A stretch of 64,000 bases of DNA from Seminavis robusta (GCA_903772945.1 CAICTM010000189.1:31138-95137), one strand, 5' to 3'. Counted from the first letter of the stretch, positions 20,501 to 30,469 are shown. Notes: generated from the letters alone by a model not told the origin. A program made the numbers and translations.

Positions 20501-23000
20501 TTGTGTTCTTGTCTTGTTCCAACTGTTGTACCTTCTGCATGGCGCTATCTTTCGCAGAGCAGATTTGATCAATGTTCGTCTTGAGCTGAGCGATTTCACT
20601 CTCGCGAGACTCCAACTCGGCTGCTCCCGTCTTCTTGTCTTCCTCCAGCTTCTGAACAGCAATCATGTGCTCTTCGGTCATACTTGCCTTCTCATTCTTC
20701 AGCTTTTCGAGTTCTTCTTCGACGTTTTCCTTGTCCAGCTCCAAACGACCGATTCGTTCCATGTAGGCTTCCGCCATAGTCGCCTTTTCGTTTTCAAACT
20801 CGTTTAGTCTGGTCTGTGCTTCTCGCAACTGTTCATCCAGCTTTGAAACGCGCTGAGAATCCTTGGCCTTGAGCTGTCCTCGCAACTTCTGGATTTCGGC
20901 CCGGTACTCTTCCATAGCTCCATCGCGCGTCGACGCCAGCTTGGCTTCAGATTCCTTCAAACGGGCCACCAATTCTTCCAGTTCTTGCGTTTCAGTCTGG
21001 CGTGAATTTCGCAACTCTTCCAACTCAGCCTGCACGTATTCTAGCTCTTTGGCACGTGCTACAGCCTTCCTCTCATTTTCTTGAAGTTTCTCGACATTGC
21101 GCAGCATAGTTGACAAGTCTGCAGCGGTGCCATCCTCGTGCAGGACACCCAATTCATCACTTGGGCCCATGTTACTATCGAAGTCACCACGAGAAGTCAG
21201 GCCATCATCAACAACAAGAACAGCAGATAGTTGAGCCAACTGCTCTTCAGCGTATTCCTTTCCTTCTGTGACTTCATGGAGGACTGTCTCCAAGTGCTCC
21301 ACTCGGTCATGATGCTCCTTGCGCGTTCTGTCACACTCCGTTTCCAATCTCTCAATGGCATCTTCCGAAGATCGCAGACGCTCCTTCAGGTTGGCCACCA
21401 ACTGGGGATCTACAGATTCCGCAGGCGGTGTACTTGTCTTGGCTTCCACGGGAGCTTCAGTTTGTGCTTCCTCGGCATCCCTTCGAGCCTTTTCAGCCGC
21501 TGTGAGAGCAATCTTCTGCTCTTCCAGCTCTTCATCGCGCAATTCCAGCTCGCGGTTGATGTCATCAAGTGCCTTGCGTAGGCGGCCAATCTCCTCCTCT
21601 TGAGCATCGTGAAGAACTCGCAAGTCTTCTGCTTCATCCGCACGGTACTGTTCTTGGTTATTCGCATCTTTCTTCACCTTGTCTAGCTTCGATGCCAAAT
21701 CGTTGACCTTTTCTGTAGCCTGTCGCAGCTGTTCTTGCAAGACTCCAATATTGCGATTGGAGTCCATGAGCTGAGACCTGAGGTTATCCTGTTCGGCACT
21801 GTTGCTATAGCGGGTCAAGTCAACGCTGGAGTTCACTTCCTCGCTGCTTCCCCTCTGCTGTTGCTGTTGTTCCAGTTGCTGGATCGTCTGCTTCATATTT
21901 TCTGTTAGCTGATGGTGAGCCTCTTCGGTGGCCTCCAAATGCTGTTGAAGGTCTTCGACTTCCAGTTGGTGTTCATGCATCATGCGAGCCCGTTCCTGCT
22001 TAAGGATATCTAGTGCTGCTTCCGTCACGGACAATCGATGCTTGGTCTTTTTCAAAATCTCACGTGTTTGAGGCAGACTTTGCTTCATAAAACTCCGATT
22101 AGTGTAGGAGGATCGCTGCGAGTTGCCCAACTGCGACTGCACGCTTTCGTCGTCACCCGCTGATATACCAGACAGGTTGTTTGCATGCGATGCCGCCTTC
22201 ATATCTTCTAGTTTGTGGTTGAGGCGATCCACTTCTTGCTGCAGGACTTGGCTGTCCTGGACTTGCGCCCGTAGATCCTCCATTTCCTGTTCCATGAAAA
22301 TTTTGTCTGACTTCCACTTGTCCGAGTCATCTCGCTTTCCATACGCCGATTCTTCTTGTTCCAGTTCCATCTGATGGAGTTGGTTCTTGAGATCCGAAAT
22401 GGTGTGCCTCTGGAATGCACTTTCTTCGCGGAGTTTGGTCAGCTGCTCTTCTCTCTCGACCAAGGTTTGTTCCGCATTCTTACAGCGACTTTCAATGGAA
22501 TTGAGCAGCTTTTCACTCTTTCGGATGGTTTCTTCTAGTCTTTTGTGGCGTTCATCTCCTTGACGAGTTTGATGATTCAGTTGATTCATAAAGTCAGCTT
22601 CCATCGTGGCTGTTTTGGCGGACAAGGCCGCATTAGACTGTTTCAATTCTCGAATGATTTGTGAGGCAGACTTTCCATGTGTCGAGTTGGTGTCGTTGTG
22701 AATGCTGCGGTCAATAGAATCTTGTGATGGCAACCGATTGATCATTGGGAAAAATCCAGAAGTGGATCTAGCAGGAGAACTAGGAGCTGACATGGAACCA
22801 CGGGCATTGTTGTTGTTGCTGCTGCCAGGGCGCTTTTTCTTCTTGGTGACGCTACCGTTGACAGGAGTGCTAGGACGAGGAGCCAAGCTGGAGATCACCT
22901 CCATTCCAGATATCACCTCCATGGTTCCTTCAAACCACCCCTTGGTTCCACCAGAGTTGGCGTTCCCTCCATTGCTACTGCTGGTCGAGTTGTTGCTCAT
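17559..23000 (-). CDS. Very large coiled-coil protein (golgin/myosin-tail-like)
   Basis: About 1813 aa from the ATG at 23000 (MSNNSTSSSNGG); the frame extends 19 codons further with another ATG at 23057. Residues 1-130 are Ser/Asn/Gly-rich with KKKKRPG. Residues about 130-1650 are nearly continuous heptad-type sequence rich in Glu, Leu, Gln, Lys and Arg (for example ERLETECDRTRKEHHDRVEH, EELEKLKNEKASMTEEHM). The last about 150 residues are basic and Ser/Pro-rich (PPQSPQRSSSRPPSRPGSRS). This composition fits a cytoskeletal, centrosomal or Golgi tether or scaffold. No motor, GRIP or kinase domain is visible, so the role is undetermined. No introns are needed. Confidence 0.88.
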   Translation of the reverse strand: MSNNSTSSSNGGNANSGGTKGWFEGTMEVISGMEVISSLAPRPSTPVNGSVTKKKKRPGSSNNNNARGSMSAPSSPARSTSGFFPMINRLPSQDSIDRSIHNDTNSTHGKSASQIIRELKQSNAALSAKTATMEADFMNQLNHQTRQGDERHKRLEETIRKSEKLLNSIESRCKNAEQTLVEREEQLTKLREESAFQRHTISDLKNQLHQMELEQEESAYGKRDDSDKWKSDKIFMEQEMEDLRAQVQDSQVLQQEVDRLNHKLEDMKAASHANNLSGISAGDDESVQSQLGNSQRSSYTNRSFMKQSLPQTREILKKTKHRLSVTEAALDILKQERARMMHEHQLEVEDLQQHLEATEEAHHQLTENMKQTIQQLEQQQQQRGSSEEVNSSVDLTRYSNSAEQDNLRSQLMDSNRNIGVLQEQLRQATEKVNDLASKLDKVKKDANNQEQYRADEAEDLRVLHDAQEEEIGRLRKALDDINRELELRDEELEEQKIALTAAEKARRDAEEAQTEAPVEAKTSTPPAESVDPQLVANLKERLRSSEDAIERLETECDRTRKEHHDRVEHLETVLHEVTEGKEYAEEQLAQLSAVLVVDDGLTSRGDFDSNMGPSDELGVLHEDGTAADLSTMLRNVEKLQENERKAVARAKELEYVQAELEELRNSRQTETQELEELVARLKESEAKLASTRDGAMEEYRAEIQKLRGQLKAKDSQRVSKLDEQLREAQTRLNEFENEKATMAEAYMERIGRLELDKENVEEELEKLKNEKASMTEEHMIAVQKLEEDKKTGAAELESRESEIAQLKTNIDQICSAKDSAMQKVQQLEQDKNTMVRQHEEALSNLQTEKTRAAEEFMFQLQTKEAEISDLLVNNSSSSSAGEPTSDSDQVAVLKQEVEKLQKQLLEEQVVQQQRQPSSAANLQSGGALESDLRKQLEALRRERERESRTLKEKLEDRDTTISALVKSSVVLEQKISDLSLELQTVRQNRDVASAASQSSASAIEQAQDDVSELREALADYKEVETRLIHELSLSKKQLKFAESEISRLQEIMDDEVSVGSHHYRRQIQERDDAVSALVQQSMTHESTVQELQKRLQRSAQELEAMREDKKRSSVQLKAELRRLHQESEIFAGQIIEQDEELEALRAEIHNRDESISALNRQLTASRGPSYRPGMLTPNGESPEVVSLSAQIDELEEANETYRTELRELRFKLRDFDNIRNELARTKYDLEELERNSHAMAGQRGDLQAALAAREEAEQRLEEALATRDANSKAIDLLARERDALVAQRDKVIEELRRNIDGCTSQIEALETEIDNVHAELRLKNQALEAAEKKISRLESQNHTMTMDYSRSIAGDAQSENQNSALFEEIEDLQQQLKDLEAENDRLSAFKEKMNAAENLQMQSGKIVEAYERKLSLLTSDKDATIDSLQKSLMSIKGQAAEDFEAMTRDMKKFDLENQTLRQEMQKALEQKNNQIFALEHTLDAQEQLVGNMKNEMDHLQGSMVNTASSRREEIEDMEREVLDLTTRNAAFEREITALKMQLEESKLVHMAEVAKLRESVDRLSQECRSSPEVKPRNPIDDFPIHEVKERLEKLRWRNNSIQEENFKLKSRLEKAEAEIQSARNEKYRTANLEAKVGALTRQLEKLERENHVAMKAAKLASSAAQMEGMPPVSKMTPPQSPQRSSSRPPSRPGSRSGTPLRHGTTGSMSQEAQSQASSRSGSRQGTPQRKRTPLRPRPNAQKQQSAPDTPSRLRGLLRFPSSRKKDRDRENVSLPQPQPKTYLVPPSNAPSTPQSERIILAPPMSAKSIQSAK

Positions 23001-24066
23001 GGTGAGACAACCGCACACTACTACTAGTAAAGATGCTTTTTCGCGGTTGCGCCTCACTCAATCAAACCGCTTACTACCAAATCAATGGAGGCTACCAGTA
23101 GCCAGAAAGACAGACGAAAATAGTGATCTGCCCCCAAAGGCTGTCTTGTTCTGGGAGTGAGCGGATCTTTTCTGACGCTCCGAGTTGTTATTGTTGCTCT
23201 TGTTCTGTCACCCTTGGATTGGCAGAGCACACCGCATTGTCATTTCCTTTCGGATTCTGGATAACGGTCTTGATTTTTCATTCAACTTCTTTGGCACGAA
23301 TTAGAGCACGTAAGCCAGGGGATGCCGATGAAGCGAAAAATTGCCAATCAGTCGGACGATGAATCCCGTCATTTTTCATGGGTCGCGTTGCACATTCCCG
23401 TGGAAAGATGCAAGGCTCGACTAATTTGTCCTGTGTCTTCAAAATAATATTCCTGAATCCCTGCTACCATCGAGTGGCAGCCACATTGCCGCAGGCCGAA
23501 CAGATAGCGAGCCGTTGCTTCACTTCCAAAGCCAGGGAAAACAAAATATCCATAGTCCATAGAAATACCCTCGACGACAGCATCGGAGGTACGGCAGGTA
23601 CATTGGTACTGTACCATACAGACCTGGTTCCGTCCACGTGAAAGACTGTCACTCTCGTCCTTTCACTGCTGGTGTCGCTCCTGGCTTGGGTACGGTAACA
23701 CCAGAGTAAGATATCGAACTACTGGTATGCAAAATGGCACCGCGGGGTAAATGTAAGCAATCCACGACACCATGTAGCTAGCTAGTACCATACAGGCACT
23801 GTGCCCATCGCTTTTGGTGTGCGTGGAGGACGTTTTAGAAACGAAAGAAGCTCATGTCTTCGTTCTCTTATTATCTTTAAAACTCGAATATCAAGTACTC
23901 TACTTGAGCTAGCTACGGTACAATTGTTTCCATCGCTGCCGGTGCCTCCAATTGTTCCCCTCAGTCCTCATGTCCTCCGCAATCCATTCGTATTCACTTT
24001 GGTAGTTCTTTACAGCGTTGTTTCTCTCGAGACAAGTCAGGCAATATGCATCTGGCTACTAGCTAG
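23001..24066. other. Intergenic, no gene recognised
   Basis: About 1 kb. It holds the promoter region of the coiled-coil gene at its left end. CTAGCTAG-type words occur near 23777 and 24059. Short ORFs on both strands have no recognisable features. Confidence 0.4.
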
Positions 24067-25002
24067 CTAGTTTCGGTCATTACCACCAGAACCTGGTGAA
24101 AGGCAGAAGAAGGAACAGTCTTCAGGTCTGAACTTTGCAATCTGCCCAGCTGAGCAAGGAGCAGGTGGACTGGGTGGGATACAGCCTGGACCATCTTCAT
24201 CATTATCAGTGTCATCAAGGTCGTTGTCATTGTCTTCGCTATCCCATCCCATTGCATTAGAGATGGTGCTTGTTGTGGTAGGGGTTCGTCCAATGGTAAT
24301 GGTGGCTCCATTGCTCCCCTGCTGAGATGACCCTTGCCTAGATGATGTGGAATTGGTGGGAGTTCCAGTGGTGTCTCCTACCACCAACTTGCGGTCTCGG
24401 TCATCACCGCCAGAACCTGGTGAAAGGCAGAAGAAGGAACAGTCTTCAGGTCTGAACTTTGCAATCTGTCCAGCTGGGCATGGAGCAGGCGGGCTGGGTG
24501 GGATACAACCCGGACCATCTTCCTCATTGTCATTATCATCAGGGCTACTGCCGTTATCATTGTCATTGTCTCCGCTATCCCCTCCCATTGCATTGGAGAA
24601 GGTGCTTGGTGTGGTAGGGGTTCGTCCAATGGTAATGGTGGCTCCATTAAGCCCCTGCCTAGATGACCCTTGCCTAGATGATGTGGAATTGGTGGGAGGT
24701 CCATTGGTGTCTTCTACCACCAATTTGCGATCTTCATCATGGGGGTGGACTGCGACGAAGTTGAGGTCCCCTTCATCAAAGTTGAGGTCTTCATTGACAG
24801 GGTCGACAACTGTTGTGCCATTGTTCTGTAGCAAATGATCCATTGTACCCTGAAAGTACCATGGTTCTCGTTTGTCACCCCCTTCGGTCGACATGTCAAT
24901 AGCATCGACTTCGTTCGATCCCCGAAGATTACCATCCGACGCAAGAACCCGGGCCGAATTCCACGCGCAAGCCACGGCGACGAGTTTGTTCACGAGCTTC
25001 AT
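24067..25002 (-). CDS. Secreted acidic protein with internal tandem duplication
   Basis: 311 aa. The signal peptide is MKLVNKLVAVACAWNSARVLA. A unique segment of about 100 residues is followed by two copies of a module of about 108 residues. Each begins DRKLVV.DT.G.PTNSTSSRQ, passes through ATITIGRTPTT and a run of Asp/Asn, and ends with a six-cysteine-like block GPGCIPPSPPAPC.AGQ, then PEDCSFFCLSPGSGG. The second copy is about four residues shorter in its acidic run. Family unknown. The Cys-rich ends and DN-rich linkers suggest an extracellular, calcium-binding or wall-associated protein (inference). Confidence 0.7.
   Translation of the reverse strand: MKLVNKLVAVACAWNSARVLASDGNLRGSNEVDAIDMSTEGGDKREPWYFQGTMDHLLQNNGTTVVDPVNEDLNFDEGDLNFVAVHPHDEDRKLVVEDTNGPPTNSTSSRQGSSRQGLNGATITIGRTPTTPSTFSNAMGGDSGDNDNDNGSSPDDNDNEEDGPGCIPPSPPAPCPAGQIAKFRPEDCSFFCLSPGSGGDDRDRKLVVGDTTGTPTNSTSSRQGSSQQGSNGATITIGRTPTTTSTISNAMGWDSEDNDNDLDDTDNDEDGPGCIPPSPPAPCSAGQIAKFRPEDCSFFCLSPGSGGNDRN
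24072..24719 (-). repeat. Tandem duplication of a 324-bp coding module
   Basis: Two head-to-tail units of about 324 bp with very high nucleotide identity. For example the same AGGAACAGTCTTCAGG word occurs at 24111 and 24435. Together they encode the two repeats of the secreted protein. The similarity implies recent duplication or ongoing conversion. Confidence 0.85.
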
Positions 25003-26547
25003 AGTGCTGTGAGAGATTTGTTGTTAGGTTCGTTTCTCTAGTTTATGGAATTGAATTGTGAGACATCATTGCCTCGACCTAGCTAGTGATCGTGCGAAAC
25101 ATTGCCAACCCGATTGCATTCGAAGAGTCATCTTTCAGCCTCCGCAGTTCGACGTAAGAGACGAGACAAAAAAAATCTTGTCACGGCACTGTTGAAGAGC
25201 TCGATCGACGTTTCCTTCCCGGTCCAAGGTCCAAGGTGACGAAGCCAAAACCCTGCAACCTCCACGAGGATAGGATTTCCAAGAGTGCTTCGAGTATCCC
25301 GAGTATCCCGAGTATCCTACCGCACCGATCCCCTGCCTGGATTGTCCGGAAAGGTGCGGTTGTCATCGGATCCAGTCTTCCTAAAAGCTCTGACGTAGGT
25401 CTCACGTTTTAAATTTGTTTTCGGATTGAAGGTCGCGGATAATCTTCCAGTCGAATAATTCGGTCTCCCAATACCACGGTAGTTATGGTAGCGGTATCCA
25501 GCAAACCAAGCCTCCAATGCAGAAATCCCTCGATCCCTCGCAACATGATTTGGGCGTCGCCACAAGGCTTGCCTCTTCCACACCAGTGCCCTGATACTCG
25601 CTTGTCAAGCGGGGCACGCCTGCACTCGAAGAAAGGGATCAATCCCTCGTATTTTGCAAATGTTGCTGCGGGAGTGACGCTGGGGTCAGTAGGCTCATTC
25701 CTGCAATATATGCAGCCTACCAGCTACCGTAGCTAGCCATTGAAGAAAGCTCGATTTGCTATGTAGCGCACCTGCCTGATCCCCAAGTCATTTGGGACTG
25801 AGAGAAGGAGGCGCAGTATAGATTTTCATATCTCATTTTAAACGTGACCAGCAGACTGCTTCCTTTTCTGATGGCGAGGTCACCGGTACCAGGTACGCAA
25901 CTGGCTGGATTGATTGAAGGTCAAGCATGCCGAATGAGAGCCGCCTTGACGACTCTTCGCAAGAGGCAGACCTGGACTGGTAGGAATGTTGCAGTCTGGG
26001 CACAACTCCTCCGATTACGAGTACCAGGTACTAGCTAGTACGATAGACGATTAGCCATGAGTACAACGCATACAGGCAGCTTCGCAACCGGTGGAGTTGT
26101 GGAGTACCGTGCAGTTGTGCCGTGCGTTTTGGACGTTGACCGGAGACCGGAGTGCCAAGTGCCAAGTGCCAACGAGCCAACAAAGCTTTGACTTCTTTGG
26201 GGGGTCTGCGAGGTAAACTCTGACTTAAATACACCAACGACTGGAAGTCTCAAAGACATTTCATTGGGACATTGTATAAACCTTTTGTAGTTTCAAATCG
26301 GGGAAGTTGTCTATCTGCGACCAAATAAGTTGAAGTTTTACAGCTTTTAACGATTTGTCTTTAACACATCTTGTCCACCCCCCAAGAACAGAGAAAGTTC
26401 ATTTCTTTCTTTGCTTTCGTACATGTACCAGGTGACCAGGTGCGAAGCTCGACCTGGTGCACGCACAAAACTGCACAGCGCAAAAACTGCTCACACATTC
26501 TTGGAACCGAAGACAACCATCCATAGACCAAGAACAAACTTGTCTGC
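25003..26547. other. Intergenic, no gene recognised
   Basis: About 1.5 kb. Contains a short tandem GAGTATCCC array near 25290-25315, a GTGCCAA triplet array near 26153-26172 and an ACCGGTACC palindrome near 25882. ORFs here overlap each other on both strands without recognisable motifs. Confidence 0.4.
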
Positions 26548-26922
26548 ATGGCTCCCATAAAATCTCCCAGCAAAACAACAACAGCTCCACCAACAACAAT
26601 GAAAGCTTCAACGTTCCTCCCCGGATTTTCATTTGTGATTGTGGATGACAACTGCACCTCGCACAAGAAGGAGGCGAAGCCTGCCATTGCCAGCCTCGAC
26701 AATTGCTCTTCGCACAAGAAGCCTGGCAGATCCGTTTCACCGCGACGCACGACCTCCTTGGATCGTTGGTCATCGCACAGCAACAGCTCCACACGCAGCC
26801 TGGACGCGTCAATGGCTCCTCCAGACAGACCCGAGCAACGTCGCTGGTCCACTGGTGGAGGCAGCAGCAGCGTTCCCCGAACACCTCCAAGGCGAACCAG
26901 TCTGACCAAGGTTCATGATTAA
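26548..26922 (+). CDS. Small basic Ser/Thr-rich protein, hypothetical
   Basis: 124 aa, intronless. No family recognised. The first half carries a motif repeated with variation: DDNCTSHKKEAKPAIASL, then DNCSSHKKPGRSVSPRR. It continues TTSLDRWSSHSNSSTRSLDAS and ends PRTPPRRTSLTKVHD. RRTSL-type sites look like basophilic kinase or 14-3-3 targets. The internal motif repetition supports a real protein over chance. Minus-strand ORFs over the same DNA look like shadows. Confidence 0.45.
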   Translation: MAPIKSPSKTTTAPPTTMKASTFLPGFSFVIVDDNCTSHKKEAKPAIASLDNCSSHKKPGRSVSPRRTTSLDRWSSHSNSSTRSLDASMAPPDRPEQRRWSTGGGSSSVPRTPPRRTSLTKVHD

Positions 26923-27710
26923 GACCACAATTTCCAGGGGATAAAGCGGCGGCCGAAACATTAAGCACCATGGTGCCCAACGGGTCTTCGAGCACGACGG
27001 ACAAGGGGAAGCAACTGTACCGTACACACAGAGAATGTGAACAACCATGTAAAATACATGTATGCTCCTCTTGCCGATGCTGGTCTTCAGCGCTTCATGG
27101 ATTATGTAAACATTAGGTTTGTGTACAGCAACTACACATGACATAACTGCTCCGAAACGATCCTTAGCCATGAGTAACATAAAGATCATATTAGCAATGA
27201 GCGACAGGAAGCCTTACTTGATGATGGACGCATGTGGCGGAGAACTAGAAGTCCGCAGCTGGCCAGGCCGATTGAGGAGAACAAAGCAGCGACATGCATC
27301 GGGTCTGTGGTGGGGGGCACCAGCCGGCCCTGGTAATTTCTTGGTGTTGGCTCAGGTGGGGCAAACACCAGGTCCAACTCCAGGCCCCACCCATGGCAAA
27401 CTCCCCTTGCCGCTCCTTCACCAAGGCAAGCCGGACCAACGCCCGGTTCAACTCCGTATCCTACATCCATGCTCCCGGGCCCACCTGTGATGTTCCTGGA
27501 GTAGCTGCATGCTGGTCCTGGAGGAGGTGCCTGCAATGGGCAACGACCAGGACTCTTTTAACTCCTGGTCTAGGTTCACGAAACGATTACGAGCAAGAAG
27601 TCAGACGTGTTAAAAAATGCGGTGTTGCTGAAACTATATAACTTTTGCGCAATTCGGACTGAGAATTCAGCTTCATATCTGTATTTCACTGCACGGACTG
27701 GTTAAGCAAG
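26923..27710. repeat. Intergenic with degenerate minisatellite-like tract
   Basis: From about 27320 to 27570 the DNA repeats G/T- or C/A-rich words such as CCAGG, GGTCCA, TCCTGG and CCTGGTC on either strand. Similar DNA occurs at about 51600-51860 and 57210-57800. No supported gene. Confidence 0.45.
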
Positions 27711-28771
27711 CTACCACACCTTTCGGAGAAGAAGAGTGGCAAAGAGAAACCAAAGGTAGATACACCCATTCGTAGTTTGCATCGTGGTTGGTCCACTGCT
27801 GTCATCAGGACCACTGGTACTCGTCGACTCTGCCAAAACTTGGGGGAAAGTGTCACCTTCAAGCCAATTTTCAATGGCTTCAGCAATCTCATTAGGGCTG
27901 TCTTCCTGGATGAAGTGGATGCCGTCCACGGTGACCTCTTCCTGGTTCTTCCACGTACGAGCCAGCTCTAATTTCTCGCCATTCAAGAGGATGCCTGGTA
28001 TGGCAGAGATGAGGAGCTTGGGCATCTCGTTTTCACCCATCCAGGCCGAATAGGTGGTCACGACGTCTGCCACCTCAGGAGGTGTACCATTGATGGGGAT
28101 CTGACGAGGCCACGTGAGGGTGGGGCGGCGAGATTCGCCAGGTGTTAGATATGGCGCATTGTACACAGCCATCTCCTGCTCTGTTAAGTTTCGCAACACG
28201 CTGGCTGGAAGCATCTGCTCCACAAAGATGTTCTGCACCAAGATCATCTCCTCGCCCACATTGGGCAAACGAACATTCTCGAAGAAGGCTGCGACGTCTT
28301 TCGGCCAATCGCTATAGGACATGGGAGCAACGATGGCTTCCATGTACGCAATGCCTTTCACCAAGTGAGGATGCGGTAGGCAAACCAAAAACCGAGAGCA
28401 GATCCCCAGTCATGAATGACCAGCACAACCTTGTCTTGCTCTCCATCCAATCCAATGCAGTTCTTGAAGAACGAGTCGAGAAAGTCGGCGTGATTGAGGA
28501 AGCTGTATGCCTCATCGGAACTGTCCTCGAGTTTGTCAGAGTCGCCCATCCCAATCAAGTCAGGGGCGATCAGGCGGCGGCCGTTGCCCTTGAGGGGGTC
28601 CATCACGTTACGCCAGAGATAGCTAGAGGTGGGGTTGCCATGCAAAAACACGAGAGTTTCCCCGTTGCCGGATTCAAAATTATCGTCTTTCATCTCCACG
28701 TACGCCATTTGGTAACCCCTCACCGTGCAGAAGGACTTGGTTTCGCGAAAGGCAGCTGCAGCGTCGGACAT
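27711..28771 (-). CDS. Haloalkane dehalogenase-like alpha/beta hydrolase, with one apparent frameshift
   Basis: Cleaves carbon-halogen bonds to alcohol plus halide in characterised relatives. The first frame (28771 to about 28373) carries VFLHGNPTSSYLWRN (halide-site N46) and the nucleophile elbow VIHDWGSALGF (D121, W122). It breaks at TACCGCAT, where one base appears missing. The second frame continues with HPHLVKGIAYMEAIVAPM (catalytic acid Glu) and DGIHFIQEDSPNEIAEAI (catalytic His). So every catalytic element of a LinB/DhaA-type enzyme is present, split between two frames. A Ser/Thr-rich linker and a hydrophobic C-terminus (CIYLWFLFATLLLRKVW) follow, which is unusual and suggests a tail anchor or GPI-like signal. 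It could be a recent pseudogene or a sequence error. Confidence 0.82.
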
Positions 28772-29384
28772 GGTAGAAGCAAGGGTTCAAACTGAGGTTG
28801 CGAAAGAGGGATAAAGGGCTGCTCACTGTTTTGGTTTTGTGAGGACACACCGAAGCAACAAATACCACTGCCGAAGTACTAGCTAGCTAGTACCTGGTAT
28901 GTACCGTCGTGATGAGACCAAAAAGTGGAAGACTCAGTACCTGTACCATTCTTGTAAACTGGTATTGCGAGGTTTGAAGGAGACAACCGAAGGTTTAAAG
29001 TACATGTACAGTAAACTTTGAAAGAAGCCAAACCCATCCCAAATACCGGTACGGTACATGTACCGGGTACCAGGTACCCAGAAACGAAAATCCTTCGAAC
29101 CAAAGAAGCGACCGCCGGTACCGGTACCATATCCGACCAAATTACTACATGTTGCTAGTCTAGCTAGCTAGATCTAGTGGCTGCTAGTACATTTATCTTG
29201 ATGTGATAAAGCCCCTTCTATATTGTTATAGGAAGAGGCGTATACTTGTAGAGCAAGACAAAATCGCTCTCTCACACAAACCAACTACATAATTTCTTTG
29301 GACGTTCGAGATGTGGGTACATGGCAGCGCACAATCATTCATCATCGGCTGCTCATGCTGTCCGGTACCGGTAGAATAGAAGCG
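28772..29384. other. Intergenic, palindrome-rich
   Basis: Densest cluster of self-complementary words in the window. Around 28878-29170 there are CTAGCTAG, TACCGGTACGGTACATGTACCGG, GGTACCAGGTACC and CCGGTACCGGTACC. No gene recognised. The left end is the promoter side of the dehalogenase-like gene. Confidence 0.5.
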
Positions 29385-29582
29385 TCAGCCTTCTGTCTGG
29401 TCCACATAATACCGTCCAACTTTGCATCCTCCCACAAAACCCGTCACCGCGACAGTAGCAACCATCACCATGTGTGGAGCGTATTCGTCCTTCGCCACAT
29501 TAGTAGCGGATGTCTTCCCTCTTTGCACCGATCGATGAGCTGCGCTCATCATGTTGACCGCTCTGGTGATTCGTAGTGTCAT
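29385..29582 (-). CDS. Possible small membrane/mitochondrial protein, hypothetical
   Basis: 65 aa from the ATG at 29582, which sits in an A/C-rich context (ACGTTACC before ATG). The N-terminus is basic and hydroxylated (MTLRITRAVNMMSAAHRSVQ), like a mitochondrial presequence. A single hydrophobic segment follows (HMVMVATVAVTGFVGGCKVG), then a short RYYVDQTEG tail. The layout suits a small inner-membrane subunit, but I recognise no family. Chance remains possible. Confidence 0.4.
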   Translation of the reverse strand: MTLRITRAVNMMSAAHRSVQRGKTSATNVAKDEYAPHMVMVATVAVTGFVGGCKVGRYYVDQTEG

Positions 29583-30469
29583 GGTAACGTTTTGATGTCC
29601 TTTAAAGCTTGACAAAATGAAACAGATAGATCCCTTTCTTGCCTCTCTTTCTCCGCTCAATACTCGAGTCTTCTGTTGTGCCGCACAGCTCTCTTTTGAT
29701 GTCTTTGTTCTTCGGGAGGTTGGCAGCAGCCAGCTGGCCATCTTGTGTGGGTTCTTCTTCTCCTCGGTCCTTCGAAGATATTAGTCACGAGTTGATTCAC
29801 AGTTTGGTCACGCAGACTAGCCTGTCACCTGTAACTCGTGAATGGAGATGCCCACCGCAGGAATGTACCACGTAACGGTACCAGATCGCCAGCCCCCATT
29901 TCCAAATCACAATACTAGACTAGTACTCAATACTCTACTAGCTAGTAGCAAGCTAGCTAGCTTCTACCTTTCTCAGCACTCCCAACTCCCAACACCCACA
30001 ACCACAGACTGAAGATCCAGTTCAAAGCTGAAGCTATGCCCAGGGATGCCACATGCGCAATGAGCACGTTCTTTGAACTTATTTTCCAAGGCCTCCCCTT
30101 GAGACGATACCATGGTCCATGGTCAGATGTTGGTAGTTCCTGCTGCCATTGTCACAGTTGCTGCCAGCATCATCTTCGAAGGCAGGCAAAAGAGGCATGC
30201 CTTCAATGAGTTGGACTGGAAAGTGAGTGGACTTGCCATGGCCAGCCTTTGTCCGATGCATCATCAATGTCATACCATGGTTTGCCTCCTTCGTGCTTCC
30301 TCTGCTGAAGCACTTGATGATTCAATCAGCTGTCCAACGAGCATTGCTACTGTGTAAGAAGCTACAGAAGGTCCAGCTACCAGACTGCTGTGCTTGGTCT
30401 GTGTACATGAACCCTTGTAAAGATTTCTGTTTGTTAGTCTCATCTTTGATGACTACGGACTACTTGACA
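29583..30469. other. Intergenic, no gene recognised
   Basis: Contains CTAGCTAG words near 29938-29960. Short ORFs at 30079-30357 on both strands carry no motif I can identify. Confidence 0.35.

Noticed and set aside
17750-22538. Several plus-strand open frames of 60-170 codons opposite the giant coiled-coil gene
   Set aside because: They mirror the codon structure of the coiled-coil gene on the other strand and show no domain of their own.
26361-27004. Minus-strand frames of 182 and 201 codons
   Set aside because: They overlap each other and the more coherent plus-strand ORF at 26548-26922; Cys/Trp-rich translations look random.
28365-28380. Explaining the dehalogenase frame change by an intron
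   Set aside because: The two conserved motifs meet with no spare sequence between them, so no intron can be fitted; a one-base indel is the simplest reading.
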